From CAZYME01 sp964648115 (lineage in GTDB: Bacteria; Pseudomonadota; Gammaproteobacteria; Legionellales; Legionellaceae), in NCBI GenBank assembly GCA_964648115.1, contig CAZYME010000034.1, positions 1-23,837 on the forward strand: a DNA stretch of 23,837 nucleotides. The letters run 5' to 3'. Each line of letters opens with the position of its first letter. Position 1 is the first letter of the stretch. A model generated the notes under the pieces. It saw only the letters and a program-made list of their open reading frames with translations. It did not search any database and was not told where the DNA came from. The position numbers and the translations under genes were made by a program. Of this stretch, positions 7,537-16,176 are shown one piece after another.

Positions 7537-7680
7537 CTAGGGTCTGTTGACAATTGCTCTATAAAGCCTACGTGGCGGGGCTTGACCGCACCATCCAGGA
7601 GATCTCTGGATACCGTGGACAAGCCACGGTAGGTAGGCACTTTAGAGAATTCTAGAAAATGAATTGTCAACAGACCCTAG
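7537..7680. mobile_element. MITE-like element, 144 bp, with perfect 19-bp terminal inverted repeats
   Basis: The left end CTAGGGTCTGTTGACAATT (7537-7555) is the exact reverse complement of the right end AATTGTCAACAGACCCTAG (7662-7680). The interior continues as an imperfect palindrome (GCCTACGTGGCGGGGCTTG paired with CAAGCCACGGTAGGTAGGC) and has no room for a transposase. The terminal CTAG could be a TA duplicated at insertion, as with IS630/Tc1-mariner-type transposases; this assignment is inference. It separates the GGDEF-EAL gene (8 bp away) from ldhA. The remainder of 7428-7536 shows no gene. Confidence 0.8.
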
Positions 7681-7688
7681 ATGCAGAA

Positions 7689-9323
7689 TCATTTCATCTT
7701 GGTTAACAATGCCGAAACTTCATCCGCGGGTACCGCGGGAGAGAAATAAGGGCCTTCGCCATACAAACATCCGAGCTGTTTGATTTTTTTCATGGTCTTC
7801 TGATCGGGGATTCCGCCAGCAAGCACGATTAAATTCATTGCACCTGCTAATTGAATAGCTGCACGGACAACATTCAATTTTTTCTCGTCAGTTACCATGT
7901 TCTGTACAAATGACTCATCAATTTTGATTTCGTTAATCGGGAAGTTCGTAAGGTAAATAAAAGAAGAATAACCACTACAAAAATCACTGATCACAATTTT
8001 AACGCCTAGACCCGCTAGTTCTTTAAGCACTGGGAGGGAACGAGTTTGATCACTTAAACAAGCTTTTTCTGTTAATGCCAATTTCAAATACTCTGCTGGA
8101 AATTGATTATCTTTTAATAAACCTTCAATGAAAATTGGTAGATCTAAATCAGTAGCATCTAGTAGATTAACGATGACATAAACTTTGTGTCCAGCTTGAT
8201 GCCATACCGCGAGTTGCTGCACTGCAGTTTCCAACATGCGTGCCGTTAGCTTCCTAACCAAAGCTGTACCCTCGACCAACGGTAGTAATTGATCTGCATT
8301 CATCTGCCCGTACTCAGCCTTATCAAGATGGATAGAGGTCTCGACCCCTATGATTTTTTCAGTTTTTAATTCCAGACAAGGTTGATACCAAATATCTATT
8401 TCTTCGCTATCAATAGCATCGTTCAATTCCTTTAATTTACCATCTGCCTCTTTGATTTTTTTACCTATGCCAGCATGATAAATAGCATAGGGCAAGCCAT
8501 CTTTCTCTGCATAAAATAGACTAGAGCTTGCATGATGGATTAGAGTACTATCATTTTCTCCATGCACAGGATAAAGAGAAACCCCAAGTGTAGTTGTTAT
8601 ATTTACACTGTTACCATCGAGCATGAAATTAGCTGACGTTGCGGCCAACAATTGCGTTAGAATATTTTCAATATGATGATCTTTTCTTAATCTGGGAATC
8701 AAGATAGCAAACTCTGCCCCTTGCAAGCGGGCCACCATATTCATGCCCATATATGCCTGTAACAAATAGGGCTCCAATAAGATGGATTTTAATTTTTCTG
8801 CAAATTGAACTAATAGAGTGTTGGCATTAAAACGACCATGTTTATAATTGATGTCTTTGAAGGCGTTAATATGCAAAATAATCACGGCAAGTTCTTCTCC
8901 CTTGCCTATTTGTTTAATCCCTTGATTGATCCTTTGCGCTAACAAACGTTGATTCGGTAAGCCTGTAAGATAATCATGATTTGTTTCATATTGGAGTTTT
9001 AATTCTAAATCACTACTTTTATTTTCAAGCTCACGGGTTTTATCTTCAAGAATTGTCTCTACCGTGCTCACCAATTCGTAACAGAATGACTGCCCCCAGT
9101 AAGCATATAGAAATGGCGTTAAATCAAGCGCCCATAAGGCAGGGTTGGTTTTTTGGGCAAGGATCATGCCATGAAAATGGATAAATCCGGTTAATTTGTA
9201 AGAAACCAGGATAGTTGCAATTATAATGCTCAACAGGGAGATTATCAGACCTAGTATTGCATATCTGTTAACGTGGTCTTTTAAAACCGCTGAGCGTATA
9301 ACTAAATGTCGTTTGATAGCCAT
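7689..9323 (-). CDS. Membrane-anchored GGDEF-EAL protein with degenerate catalytic motifs
   Basis: 544 aa from the ATG at 9323 (a GTG 12 nt earlier is also in frame). Order: one clear membrane helix (about residues 20-45), a probable second hydrophobic stretch (about 62-78), a linker helix, a GGDEF-type domain starting at NHDYLTGLPNQRLL (about 115), and an EAL-type domain (about 300-540). The GG(D/E)EF site reads QGAEF (201-205). EAL reads ETS (328-330). The usual DDFGTGYSS is SDFCSGYSS. AEGVE is AGGIP, and the QG(Y/F) glutamine is Glu. The Asn of VNLL, the Glu of LTEK and the Lys of IKID remain. Both cyclic-di-GMP synthesis and hydrolysis are therefore probably lost, leaving a binding or regulatory role at the inner membrane. 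No strong ribosome site is seen. Confidence 0.88.
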   Translation of the reverse strand: MAIKRHLVIRSAVLKDHVNRYAILGLIISLLSIIIATILVSYKLTGFIHFHGMILAQKTNPALWALDLTPFLYAYWGQSFCYELVSTVETILEDKTRELENKSSDLELKLQYETNHDYLTGLPNQRLLAQRINQGIKQIGKGEELAVIILHINAFKDINYKHGRFNANTLLVQFAEKLKSILLEPYLLQAYMGMNMVARLQGAEFAILIPRLRKDHHIENILTQLLAATSANFMLDGNSVNITTTLGVSLYPVHGENDSTLIHHASSSLFYAEKDGLPYAIYHAGIGKKIKEADGKLKELNDAIDSEEIDIWYQPCLELKTEKIIGVETSIHLDKAEYGQMNADQLLPLVEGTALVRKLTARMLETAVQQLAVWHQAGHKVYVIVNLLDATDLDLPIFIEGLLKDNQFPAEYLKLALTEKACLSDQTRSLPVLKELAGLGVKIVISDFCSGYSSFIYLTNFPINEIKIDESFVQNMVTDEKKLNVVRAAIQLAGAMNLIVLAGGIPDQKTMKKIKQLGCLYGEGPYFSPAVPADEVSALLTKMK

Positions 9324-9414
9324 CTGCCGAATCACTTTAATGTATGCATGTACAGAGAGTCGGCAGTTTTAGCTATAACTTTAGGGTTAATGCGTTTTAT
9401 TACCCAAAGACAGT

Positions 9415-9621
9415 TTAAACGACCTCGACTTCTTCTGCTTGCGGACCTTTTTGACCTTGTCCAGCTTTAAACATCACAGCCGCACCCTCTTGTAACGTTT
9501 TAAAACCACTGCCTTGTATAGCACTAAAATGGACGAAATAATCTTTACCGTTGCTTTCAATGAAACCAAAACCCTTGCCTTCATTAAACCATTTAACCGT
9601 ACCGCGTACTTTCTCTGACAT
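9415..9621 (-). CDS. Cold-shock-domain RNA/DNA chaperone (CspA family)
   Basis: 68 aa, the full length of a single-domain Csp protein. It binds single-stranded RNA/DNA through RNP1 KGFGFIES (16-23) and RNP2 DYFVHFSAI (27-35); GTVKWFN at the N-terminus is also canonical. It ends VEVV rather than the commoner NV(T/A)x(L/I), a minor deviation. A strong AAGGAG lies 8 nt before the ATG. The gene follows topA by 118 bp and has its own candidate promoter, with an AU-rich leader of roughly 70 nt as cold-shock mRNAs often have. Which paralogue it is cannot be decided from sequence. Confidence 0.93.
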   Translation of the reverse strand: MSEKVRGTVKWFNEGKGFGFIESNGKDYFVHFSAIQGSGFKTLQEGAAVMFKAGQGQKGPQAEEVEVV

Positions 9622-9696
9622 TATTACTGCTCCTTAGCATTTAAAATTCTAACTGTAATATTTACTATTTGTAAATTTTTGTTATCTACAAGACTA

Positions 9697-9725
9697 TTCT
9701 GATACTGGACAAATCATTCTGTCAA
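9697..9725 (-). promoter_or_regulatory. Candidate promoter of the cold-shock gene
   Basis: On the minus strand a consensus -35 TTGACA (9720-9725) lies just after the topA stop codon. A -10-like TATCAG/CAGAAT stretch follows 15-18 nt downstream. The -10 is poor, so the exact start is uncertain. The following leader to the ATG is very AT-rich. Confidence 0.4.
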
Positions 9726-9739
9726 GTAACGATTCAATA

Positions 9740-12019
9740 TTAATCGTTTTCACTATAACCACAACCTTCATGGGGACAAATAATTTGCCGACCAGAACGT
9801 TTGGTTTCTTTCACGGTTAATATTGGCCACGCGCATTTGGGGCATTGTTTATCTAATGGCTCGTTCCATAATGCATAGTCACATTTCGGATAAGCCCCAC
9901 ATGAATAAAAAATCTTTCCTTTGCGTGATTTACGTTTAAGAATCATTGCATCATGACATTTTGGACAAGTCACACCCGTATCTGCCGGTTTTTCCAATGG
10001 CTCAATAAACTTACAATCAGGATAGTTACTACAACCTATAAAGCGCCCATAACGACCTGTTTTAATGTGTAATGCACCTTTACATTCAGGACACGCGCGG
10101 CCCTCAACCACTTCAGTTGCTGGTTTCTCACCCGATTGTGACCCTAGATCCTGCGTATAATCACATTCAGGGTATCCAGTACAACCAATAAAACGCCCAC
10201 GTTTACCCAAACGAATTGCTAATGGTTTTTCACACTTAGGACACTTATCCTCTAATAATTCCGTGGTGACATCTTTACGCTGCACCTGCTCATCAATCGT
10301 ATTGATTTGCTGAATGAATGGTTGCCAGAATTCCTCCAGCACAGGAACCCACTCTTTCTCTCCTCGTGCAATAGCATCCAACGTATCTTCAAGTTGTGCC
10401 GTAAATTTATAATCAACATAACGAGTGAAATAGTCTGTTAAAAAATGGCTAACAATACGACCAACATCTGTAGGCAAGAAACGTTTTTTATCGACAATAA
10501 CATATTCTCGCTCTTGCAGTGTGTGGATAATTGAAGCATATGTTGAGGGTCTGCCAATATCAAACTCTTCCAGCGCCTTCACTAAGGACGCTTCTGAATA
10601 ACGCGGCGGCGGTTCCGTAAAATGCTGACTGGCGAGAATATCGTGCAATGTTATTTTGTCACCCACTGCCAGAGTCGGCAGTAAAACAGCGTTTTGATCG
10701 TCATCATCTTTTGAATCATCTCGGCCTTCTTCATATACCGTGAGAAAACCAGGAAAAACAATGGTCGAGCCATTCGCACGAAAAATATTCCCCTCACCAC
10801 AATGCATATCAACAGCAACCGTATTGAGAAGCGCTTCTGCCATTTGACAAGCAAGAGTGCGCTTCCATATCAAACTATATAGCTTGAATTGATCCGCTGT
10901 AAGTGAGCGCTCCACCATTTCCGGGTGTCGCTTTATAGAAGTAGGACGTATAGCTTCGTGCGCTTCTTGAGCATTTTTGGACTTGGTTTTAAAAACTCGA
11001 ACATCTTTCGAGCAATTTTCCTCACCATATCGCTCACATATGTATTCTCTGATTTCTTGGACAGCTTCCGCAGCGAGATGAACAGAATCCGTACGCATAT
11101 AAGATATGAGACCCATCGTACCAGAACCAATATCTATCCCTTCATACAACTGCTGAGCCACCATCATGGTCTTGCGGGCAGTAAAACCTAATTTTCTTGC
11201 AGCTTCCTGTTGTAATGTTGACGTGATAAAGGGGGCTGATGGATTACGTTTACGCTGTTTTTTATCAATATTACTAACAACAAGTATGCCTTGCGCTTGT
11301 TTTAACAGATCAGCTTTAATTTGATGTGCTTGCGGCTCCTGATTAACCGTAAATTGCTCTAATTTTTCCTGTTTATAATGCGTCAAGCGTGCTTCAAAGG
11401 GGGTTGCTTCAGACTGGCATTGAGCAATCAATCGCCAGTATTCCTGAGGAATAAATTTCTCTATTTCTTCTTCACGCTCAACAATAAGACGAAGCGCTGG
11501 ACTCTGTACGCGTCCCGCAGACAAACCACGCCTAATTTTTTTCCACAATAACGGAGAAAGGTTAAACCCTACTAAGTAATCCAGAGCTCGCCTAGCTTGT
11601 TGCGCATTCACCAAATCCATTGCAATCTCGCGTGGATTGGCGATAGCCTCGCTAACGGCGGCTTTAGTAATTTCATTGAAGAAAATACGTTTGACCTCTT
11701 TATCCTTAATCAAATTCCTGGACTTTAGTAACTCGTATATATGCCAGGAAATGGCCTCTCCTTCGCGATCCGGGTCAGTCGCTAGCAGGAGGGCATCAGC
11801 TTTTTTGATGGCTTTGGCAATTACTTCAATATGGCGGGCATTTTTTTCAATGGGGCTGTACGTCATGGCAAATTGTCGATCGGGATCAACAGAGCCTTTA
11901 CGAGGTGGCAGATCACGTACGTGCCCATAAGAAGCAAATACTTCATAATCGTCACCTAGATATTTTTGAATAGTCTTCGCTTTCGCAGGTGATTCAACGA
12001 CTACAAGGTACTTACTCAT
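9740..12019 (-). CDS. topA: DNA topoisomerase I (type IA)
   Basis: 759 aa. It relaxes negative supercoils by transient single-strand cleavage. Toprim domain: VVESPAKAKTI (7-17) and ATDPDREGE (80-88), the acidic Mg-binding triad. Active-site motif GLISYMRTDS has nucleophile Tyr307. FDIGRPSTYASII and GRIVSHFL are typical of the core. The C-terminus carries four Cys4-type zinc-ribbon repeats (CPKC/GCTGYPECDY, CPEC/GCSNYPDCKF, CPKC/SCGAYPKCDY, CPKC/ICPHEGCGY). The ATG at 12019 has AAGG upstream. It follows smg by 37 bp in a LysM-dprA-smg-topA cluster. Somewhat shorter than E. coli TopA (865 aa), with a different C-terminal arrangement. Confidence 0.97.
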   Translation of the reverse strand: MSKYLVVVESPAKAKTIQKYLGDDYEVFASYGHVRDLPPRKGSVDPDRQFAMTYSPIEKNARHIEVIAKAIKKADALLLATDPDREGEAISWHIYELLKSRNLIKDKEVKRIFFNEITKAAVSEAIANPREIAMDLVNAQQARRALDYLVGFNLSPLLWKKIRRGLSAGRVQSPALRLIVEREEEIEKFIPQEYWRLIAQCQSEATPFEARLTHYKQEKLEQFTVNQEPQAHQIKADLLKQAQGILVVSNIDKKQRKRNPSAPFITSTLQQEAARKLGFTARKTMMVAQQLYEGIDIGSGTMGLISYMRTDSVHLAAEAVQEIREYICERYGEENCSKDVRVFKTKSKNAQEAHEAIRPTSIKRHPEMVERSLTADQFKLYSLIWKRTLACQMAEALLNTVAVDMHCGEGNIFRANGSTIVFPGFLTVYEEGRDDSKDDDDQNAVLLPTLAVGDKITLHDILASQHFTEPPPRYSEASLVKALEEFDIGRPSTYASIIHTLQEREYVIVDKKRFLPTDVGRIVSHFLTDYFTRYVDYKFTAQLEDTLDAIARGEKEWVPVLEEFWQPFIQQINTIDEQVQRKDVTTELLEDKCPKCEKPLAIRLGKRGRFIGCTGYPECDYTQDLGSQSGEKPATEVVEGRACPECKGALHIKTGRYGRFIGCSNYPDCKFIEPLEKPADTGVTCPKCHDAMILKRKSRKGKIFYSCGAYPKCDYALWNEPLDKQCPKCAWPILTVKETKRSGRQIICPHEGCGYSEND

Positions 12020-12056
12020 GTGTTACCTTTCCTAATAATTACAGCAAAATTTCCGG

Positions 12057-12503
12057 TCAATGCAACTGCAATTTATCTTCCTTGTGATATAGCACAAGAT
12101 CAAGAAAAGCGAGTTGCTCAGCATCCAAGCCCGTGGCAAGCGTGCTTCGGATAGTCCATTTTGTTTCCTGCAAAGTAACAAAACGTGACTCGGAAAAAAT
12201 AAGCTGATTGATGATTAACTCCAATAAATCTGGAGAAAGAACGCCCCAGGATGCCACTCGCATTAAAAATTGATAGCTTGCTTTGGTGAGTTTCCTTTGT
12301 TCAAGCTCAGTAAAAACTCGTATGGAGTCCTCGTCTGCAGATTTAATAAATGCGGTTTTTGTCCCTGTAATGGAGGATGCATGAGTATCAACTTGTTTTT
12401 CGTTATCTGTGTCGTTATTGTCTACGGACAAACGGCTTTCTTTTAACTGGCTCAACGTTTTTTCGAATAAATTCAACAACATCTCAAACAAGTTATCTTT
12501 CAT
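12057..12503 (-). CDS. smg: Smg family protein (DUF494)
   Basis: 148 aa from the ATG at 12503. MKDNLFEMLLNLFE at the N-terminus and a helical C-terminal half (LTKASYQFLMRVASWGVLSP; TKWTIRSTLATGLD; LAFLDLVLYHKED) match the Smg/DUF494 family, whose gene commonly follows dprA (smf). The biochemical role is not established. A GTG 9 nt earlier is in frame, but TGAGGTG placed 6-9 nt before the ATG makes the ATG the better start. This creates an ATGA overlap with the dprA stop. The middle (about 28-55) is low in conservation and polar (NNDTDNEKQVDTHASS). Confidence 0.85.
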   Translation of the reverse strand: MKDNLFEMLLNLFEKTLSQLKESRLSVDNNDTDNEKQVDTHASSITGTKTAFIKSADEDSIRVFTELEQRKLTKASYQFLMRVASWGVLSPDLLELIINQLIFSESRFVTLQETKWTIRSTLATGLDAEQLAFLDLVLYHKEDKLQLH

Positions 12504-13573
12504 GTTGTACACCTCATGTAACCACCAGATATTGCTTTAACAATGCCTTGTAATTCTAATTCAGCTAAATTACAAACCACCTCTTCGATACTTAGACCGC
12601 TACGGGTAATAATTTGATCAACCGTAGTTACTTCAAATCCAATGCACTTTACTAGGTTTTTATTCTCTGTTGCAAGGGTAAATGCAAACTCGAGTGACCT
12701 TTGCTCGCATTCTATATCTAATTCTTCTAATACATCCGCACTGGTAGTCACTAATTTAGCCCCTTGTTGCAACAAGTGATGGCAACCCATTGCCTCTGGA
12801 TTATAAATAGATCCAGGGATAGCAAGAACATCTCGATTTTGCTCCAGCGCCAATCGTGCTGTTATCAACGAACCGCTTCGAATTGCAGCTTCAACAACCA
12901 GTGTGCACAATGATAAACCACTTATTATACGATTTCTAAGGGGGAAATGTCCAGCAATAGGTGGACTTTGCAGCGGAAATTCGCTCAATAACAATCCATT
13001 TTCACCTATTTTCTCGGCTAGCTTCACATGTCGACGCGGATAAATATAATCAATGCCGGTACCCATAACAGCAATGGTTTTTCCCTGCGCCTCTATACAT
13101 CCGCTATGGGCTTGAGCATCAATACCGAGGGCTAATCCGCTGACAATCGTAATATGCTTCTTCGCCAACTCAAAGGCGAAACGCCAGGCGGTCTCGCTAC
13201 CAGTTACAGAGGGCTTACGGCTACCTACAATAGCAACAGTTGGCTGCCGGAAACAGGATACATCTCCTATGGCATAAAGTACGGAAGGCGGATCAGGAAT
13301 TTCCTGCAATAACCTGGGGTAGTCCGCATTGCCAAGCGTTAGCAAAAAATGGTTCGGAGCTTCTTGCCAACGTAAATCTGCCTCAATCTCCTTCCAATCA
13401 AATTTCTTGATTGCAGCAGCGATTACAGCGGGCACACCCGCCTTTTCTATCTGGTGAGCAGATAACTGAAATAGTTCCTCAAGCCTCGGCCAACGTTTCA
13501 ATAATTTTGCGACGGTACGGGGGCCAATAGGATTAATACGATTTAACGCAAGAAGGTAATCTTTGTTATTCAT
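12500..13573 (-). CDS. dprA: DNA-processing protein DprA/Smf
   Basis: 357 aa. DprA binds incoming single-stranded DNA and loads RecA during natural transformation. An N-terminal helical SAM/HhH-like region (INPIGPRTVAKLL, about 14-26) precedes the Rossmann-like core: VAIVGSRKPSVTGSETAWRF, IVSGLALGIDAQAHSG, TIAVMGTGIDYIYP, LLSEFPLQSPP, FPLRNRIISGLS, VVEAAIRSGSLITARLALEQ and AIPGSIYNPEAMGCHHLLQQGA, all classic DprA motifs. The last ~60 residues form the winged-helix DprA C-terminal domain (VTTVDQIITRSGLSIEEV). The start ATG overlaps the upstream LysM gene's stop as ATGA. Competence for DNA uptake is suggested by the gene but not shown here. Confidence 0.96.
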   Translation of the reverse strand: MNNKDYLLALNRINPIGPRTVAKLLKRWPRLEELFQLSAHQIEKAGVPAVIAAAIKKFDWKEIEADLRWQEAPNHFLLTLGNADYPRLLQEIPDPPSVLYAIGDVSCFRQPTVAIVGSRKPSVTGSETAWRFAFELAKKHITIVSGLALGIDAQAHSGCIEAQGKTIAVMGTGIDYIYPRRHVKLAEKIGENGLLLSEFPLQSPPIAGHFPLRNRIISGLSLCTLVVEAAIRSGSLITARLALEQNRDVLAIPGSIYNPEAMGCHHLLQQGAKLVTTSADVLEELDIECEQRSLEFAFTLATENKNLVKCIGFEVTTVDQIITRSGLSIEEVVCNLAELELQGIVKAISGGYMRCTT

Positions 13574-14616
13574 GGGTTAGTCACAGTATCCAATTTTGTA
13601 ATAGCCCGAATGGAGCGTACGACCAATGCATAACTGGTTTGGGAAAATATACGGAAGACCATCACTTCCCCAATACGCTCTGGAGGCAATGTCACACATT
13701 GTCTTTGACAAGGCCCCTGCTGTTTGTAACGGAACAACTTATTTGGGACTTGCCGTGGTCTACTATATACACCAAGCACATCACCCGGCTGCAAGCCTGC
13801 ATCATGTCCTCTATTTAGCACAGCGACAAGTCCAACGCCGCCTTGCGTATAATCACCCGCCAAATCGATAATCAAACCACGAATAGATGTATTTGGTGCT
13901 TTGGGTTCAAAATAAAAATTAAATGCAGGGACGGTATTGGGCATAACACGATCTTGTAAACGTACTCCTTGCATAATATCCGTTATCATAATAGTCGCTG
14001 GATTTCCATTCCGCACCAATTCAGCATAGCCAACCAAAGAAGCTTTATAACCTAAAAATTTTTGTGTGGTCGGATCATGGTATACCCCGCAACGCCGATA
14101 AATCCCGTATGTTTTGATCTCGCCAGGAGGAGGCGGGTTTGGGCATAAATTTTCTACATACACCTCATCACCTTGGCCAGCCATCAAGTGCTCGTTCATG
14201 AACGCGATAATAGCAGGCGCATTTTCTAACGCGTCTCTGTCCAAAATTAAAGAGCCATTTAGGAATGCCCTAATATCTTCAATCGGGATGGGAAGGACTG
14301 GGTCCTCTGGAGGCAGTGGTCTGGTATGAGGAGATAGCTTGACGGTGCCGTTCGATAAAACTCTCAAATAGGGTTTTTGGTTTTGGTAGCGCAACGCAAT
14401 AATTGCACCCGCATACAAGCGATTGGGGTTTTGAATTTGGGGATTGGCATGCCATAACGCCTTCCACTCCCAAGGATTTTTTAGATAACGATTTGCAATA
14501 CCCCACAGCGTATCCCCGCGTTGAACCACATAACGAGCAGGAGCATCTGGTCGAAGCGTAAAAGGATACCCAGGAATAGCTACTATCAAGCAAAAAAGTA
14601 ATAGCACATATCGCAT
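13570..14616 (-). CDS. Exported LysM-domain protein
   Basis: 348 aa. An N-terminal signal peptide (MRYVLLLFCLIVAIPGYPF; cleavage near 16-19) precedes one LysM peptidoglycan-binding domain (YVVQRGDTLWGIANRYL to LYAGAIIAL, about 29-76). It then has a Pro-rich linker and an approximately 230-residue C-terminal region with VRLQDRVMP and HDAGLQPGDVLGVYS segments. LysM proteins of this layout commonly lie upstream of dprA and divergent from def in gammaproteobacteria. The stop overlaps the dprA start (ATGA). It probably acts in the periplasm at the cell wall; the C-terminal domain's activity is unknown. No peptidase or amidase motif is visible. Confidence 0.88.
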   Translation of the reverse strand: MRYVLLLFCLIVAIPGYPFTLRPDAPARYVVQRGDTLWGIANRYLKNPWEWKALWHANPQIQNPNRLYAGAIIALRYQNQKPYLRVLSNGTVKLSPHTRPLPPEDPVLPIPIEDIRAFLNGSLILDRDALENAPAIIAFMNEHLMAGQGDEVYVENLCPNPPPPGEIKTYGIYRRCGVYHDPTTQKFLGYKASLVGYAELVRNGNPATIMITDIMQGVRLQDRVMPNTVPAFNFYFEPKAPNTSIRGLIIDLAGDYTQGGVGLVAVLNRGHDAGLQPGDVLGVYSRPRQVPNKLFRYKQQGPCQRQCVTLPPERIGEVMVFRIFSQTSYALVVRSIRAITKLDTVTNP

Positions 14617-14675
14617 TTAAACGTCCTAATCCTTGGAGATAATGTAGGTTGGCTTTCGTACAAATTATTAGCGCC

Positions 14676-14727
14676 TTGCAGCCATGTACGATATTAGGGA
14701 TAATAGCACGCATTTATTATTTTGAAA
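14676..14727. promoter_or_regulatory. Divergent LysM/def promoter region with shared -10 sequence
   Basis: The 121-bp gap between the LysM gene and def holds candidate promoters in both directions. Plus strand: -35 TTGCAG (14676-14681), 17 nt, -10 GATAAT (14699-14704). Minus strand: -35 TTTCAA (14722-14727), 16 nt, -10 TATTAT (14700-14705). The two -10 elements occupy the same bases, so the promoters would compete. Both -35 boxes are poor. Confidence 0.35.
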
Positions 14728-14737
14728 CAGACCGAAA

Positions 14738-15247
14738 ATGGCTATTCGTAAGATTATTTACTTACCCGATCCTCGCTTAAGACTTATCACAAAACCCGTT
14801 GAAACCTTTGATGATGATTTACAAGAATTGATCGAAGATATGTTTGATACGATGTATGACGCCAATGGCGTAGGGCTTGCGGCTCCACAAATAGCAGTCA
14901 ATCTTCGTCTCTCTGTCGTCGATGTTATCGGTGATAAAAAGCAGCAACTTGTATTGGCGAACCCTGAAATTATTGCCTCTCATGGCGAGTTTGAATATCA
15001 AGAGGGGTGTCTGTCTGTCCCTGGGGCTTATGATAGGGTAATCCGCGCTGAAAAAGTCACTGTCAAAGCCCAAGATCGTTTTGGTAAACCCTTTGAAATG
15101 ACGGCAGATGGCTTATTGGGCGAATGCTTTCAACACGAAATTGATCACTTAAACGGTAAATTATTCGTTGATTTACTGTCACCTATCAAACGCGCAATGG
15201 CTAGAAAAAAAGTGGATAAATTTAAACGTCATAACGGGCACAAGTGA
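14738..15247 (+). CDS. def: Peptide deformylase
   Basis: 169 aa, standard length. It removes the formyl group from nascent N-formyl-methionine peptides; Fe2+ (or Ni2+/Co2+) enzyme at the ribosome exit. All three motifs are intact: GVGLAAPQI (44-52), EGCLSVP (89-95, metal Cys91), HEIDHLNGKLF (133-143, metal His133 and His137, catalytic Glu134). The ribosome site is not canonical. The stop TGA overlaps the fmt GTG start (GTGA), so deformylase and formyltransferase are translationally coupled, the usual gammaproteobacterial order. Confidence 0.98.
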   Translation: MAIRKIIYLPDPRLRLITKPVETFDDDLQELIEDMFDTMYDANGVGLAAPQIAVNLRLSVVDVIGDKKQQLVLANPEIIASHGEFEYQEGCLSVPGAYDRVIRAEKVTVKAQDRFGKPFEMTADGLLGECFQHEIDHLNGKLFVDLLSPIKRAMARKKVDKFKRHNGHK

Positions 15248-16176
15248 ACATTGTATTCGCTGGAACACCCGCTTTTACTCTACCCTGCCTAGAGGCTTTG
15301 GCTACATCTCACCATAAATTACAAGCCGTCTACACACAACCCGACCGCCCTGCGGGACGGGGGCGTAAATTGCAAGCTTCCGCTGTTAAAGAATGGGCTC
15401 AAATGCACCAATTACCCGTTCATCAACCGCTTAATTTTAAAGAAAAAGAATCAATTGATCAGCTATCCGCCTATGAACCGGATGTGCTAGTAGTGATTGC
15501 ATATGGCTTGATTTTGCCCCGTGCTGTCCTCGATTTACCACGATTAGGATGCATCAATGTTCATGCCTCACTCCTGCCTCGCTGGCGTGGTGCATCACCT
15601 ATTCAGCATGCGATATTAGAGGGTGATGCTGAAACCGGAGTCACCATCATGCAAATGGATGCTGGAATGGATACCGGAGCCATGTTAACCCGTGTATCTT
15701 GCACAATTGATAACAACACCGCAGAGCAGTTACACGATCGTTTAGCACAAATGGCTGCGGCTCCATTGCTTGCAACTCTCGATGCTTTGGCATCCGGGCA
15801 AGCACAAGCAAGTGCGCAAGATAACAACTTGGCGACCTACGCGCCCAAAATCAAAAAAGAAGATGCCGCTGTCAACTGGCATCAGTCTGCCGAGGTAATC
15901 GATTGCCAAATCAGGGCATTTAACCCGTGGCCCATTGCTTACACACATACCACTGATTCGACCCTCCGTTTGCACCAAGCACGCCCCGTCCCTTTTGTGC
16001 ATCAAGAAAAACCGGGGACAATATTGTCTATTGATAAAAAGGGCATCCTTATTGCAGCAGGTGAACACGCCATATTAGTAGAGCGCATCCAATTTCCGGG
16101 CGCAAAAATCATGGCAGTAGCAGATTGGCTACATGCGGAGCGTGGCCAGCTATATGCCGGCATGGTTTTACAATGA
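15244..16176 (+). CDS. fmt: Methionyl-tRNA formyltransferase
   Basis: 310 aa. It transfers a formyl group from 10-formyl-tetrahydrofolate to initiator Met-tRNA. N-terminal formyltransferase domain with MNIVFAGTPAFTLPCLEAL, TQPDRPAGRGRKLQ, and NVHASLLPRWRGASPIQ carrying catalytic Asn105 and His107. The third catalytic residue is Asp143 in DAGMDTGAML. The C-terminal tRNA-binding domain follows from about residue 205 (YAPKIKKEDAAVNW; RAFNPWPIAYT). It starts with GTG overlapping the def stop, and its TGA overlaps the rsmB start as ATGA. Confidence 0.98.
   Translation: MNIVFAGTPAFTLPCLEALATSHHKLQAVYTQPDRPAGRGRKLQASAVKEWAQMHQLPVHQPLNFKEKESIDQLSAYEPDVLVVIAYGLILPRAVLDLPRLGCINVHASLLPRWRGASPIQHAILEGDAETGVTIMQMDAGMDTGAMLTRVSCTIDNNTAEQLHDRLAQMAAAPLLATLDALASGQAQASAQDNNLATYAPKIKKEDAAVNWHQSAEVIDCQIRAFNPWPIAYTHTTDSTLRLHQARPVPFVHQEKPGTILSIDKKGILIAAGEHAILVERIQFPGAKIMAVADWLHAERGQLYAGMVLQ

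Noticed and set aside
9370..9414. Possible terminator after the cold-shock gene (GGGTAAT...ATTAACCC)
   Set aside because: The stem has a bulge and is not followed by a T-run on the minus strand.
14279..14713. 144-aa minus-strand frame overlapping the LysM gene
   Set aside because: Occupies another frame of the LysM gene's signal-peptide and LysM-domain region and its promoter; Cys/Ser-rich translation without domain character.
16125..16172. Extended rsmB start inside fmt
   Set aside because: The ATG at 16173 forms the expected ATGA junction with fmt, and the extra 16 residues do not resemble RsmB.
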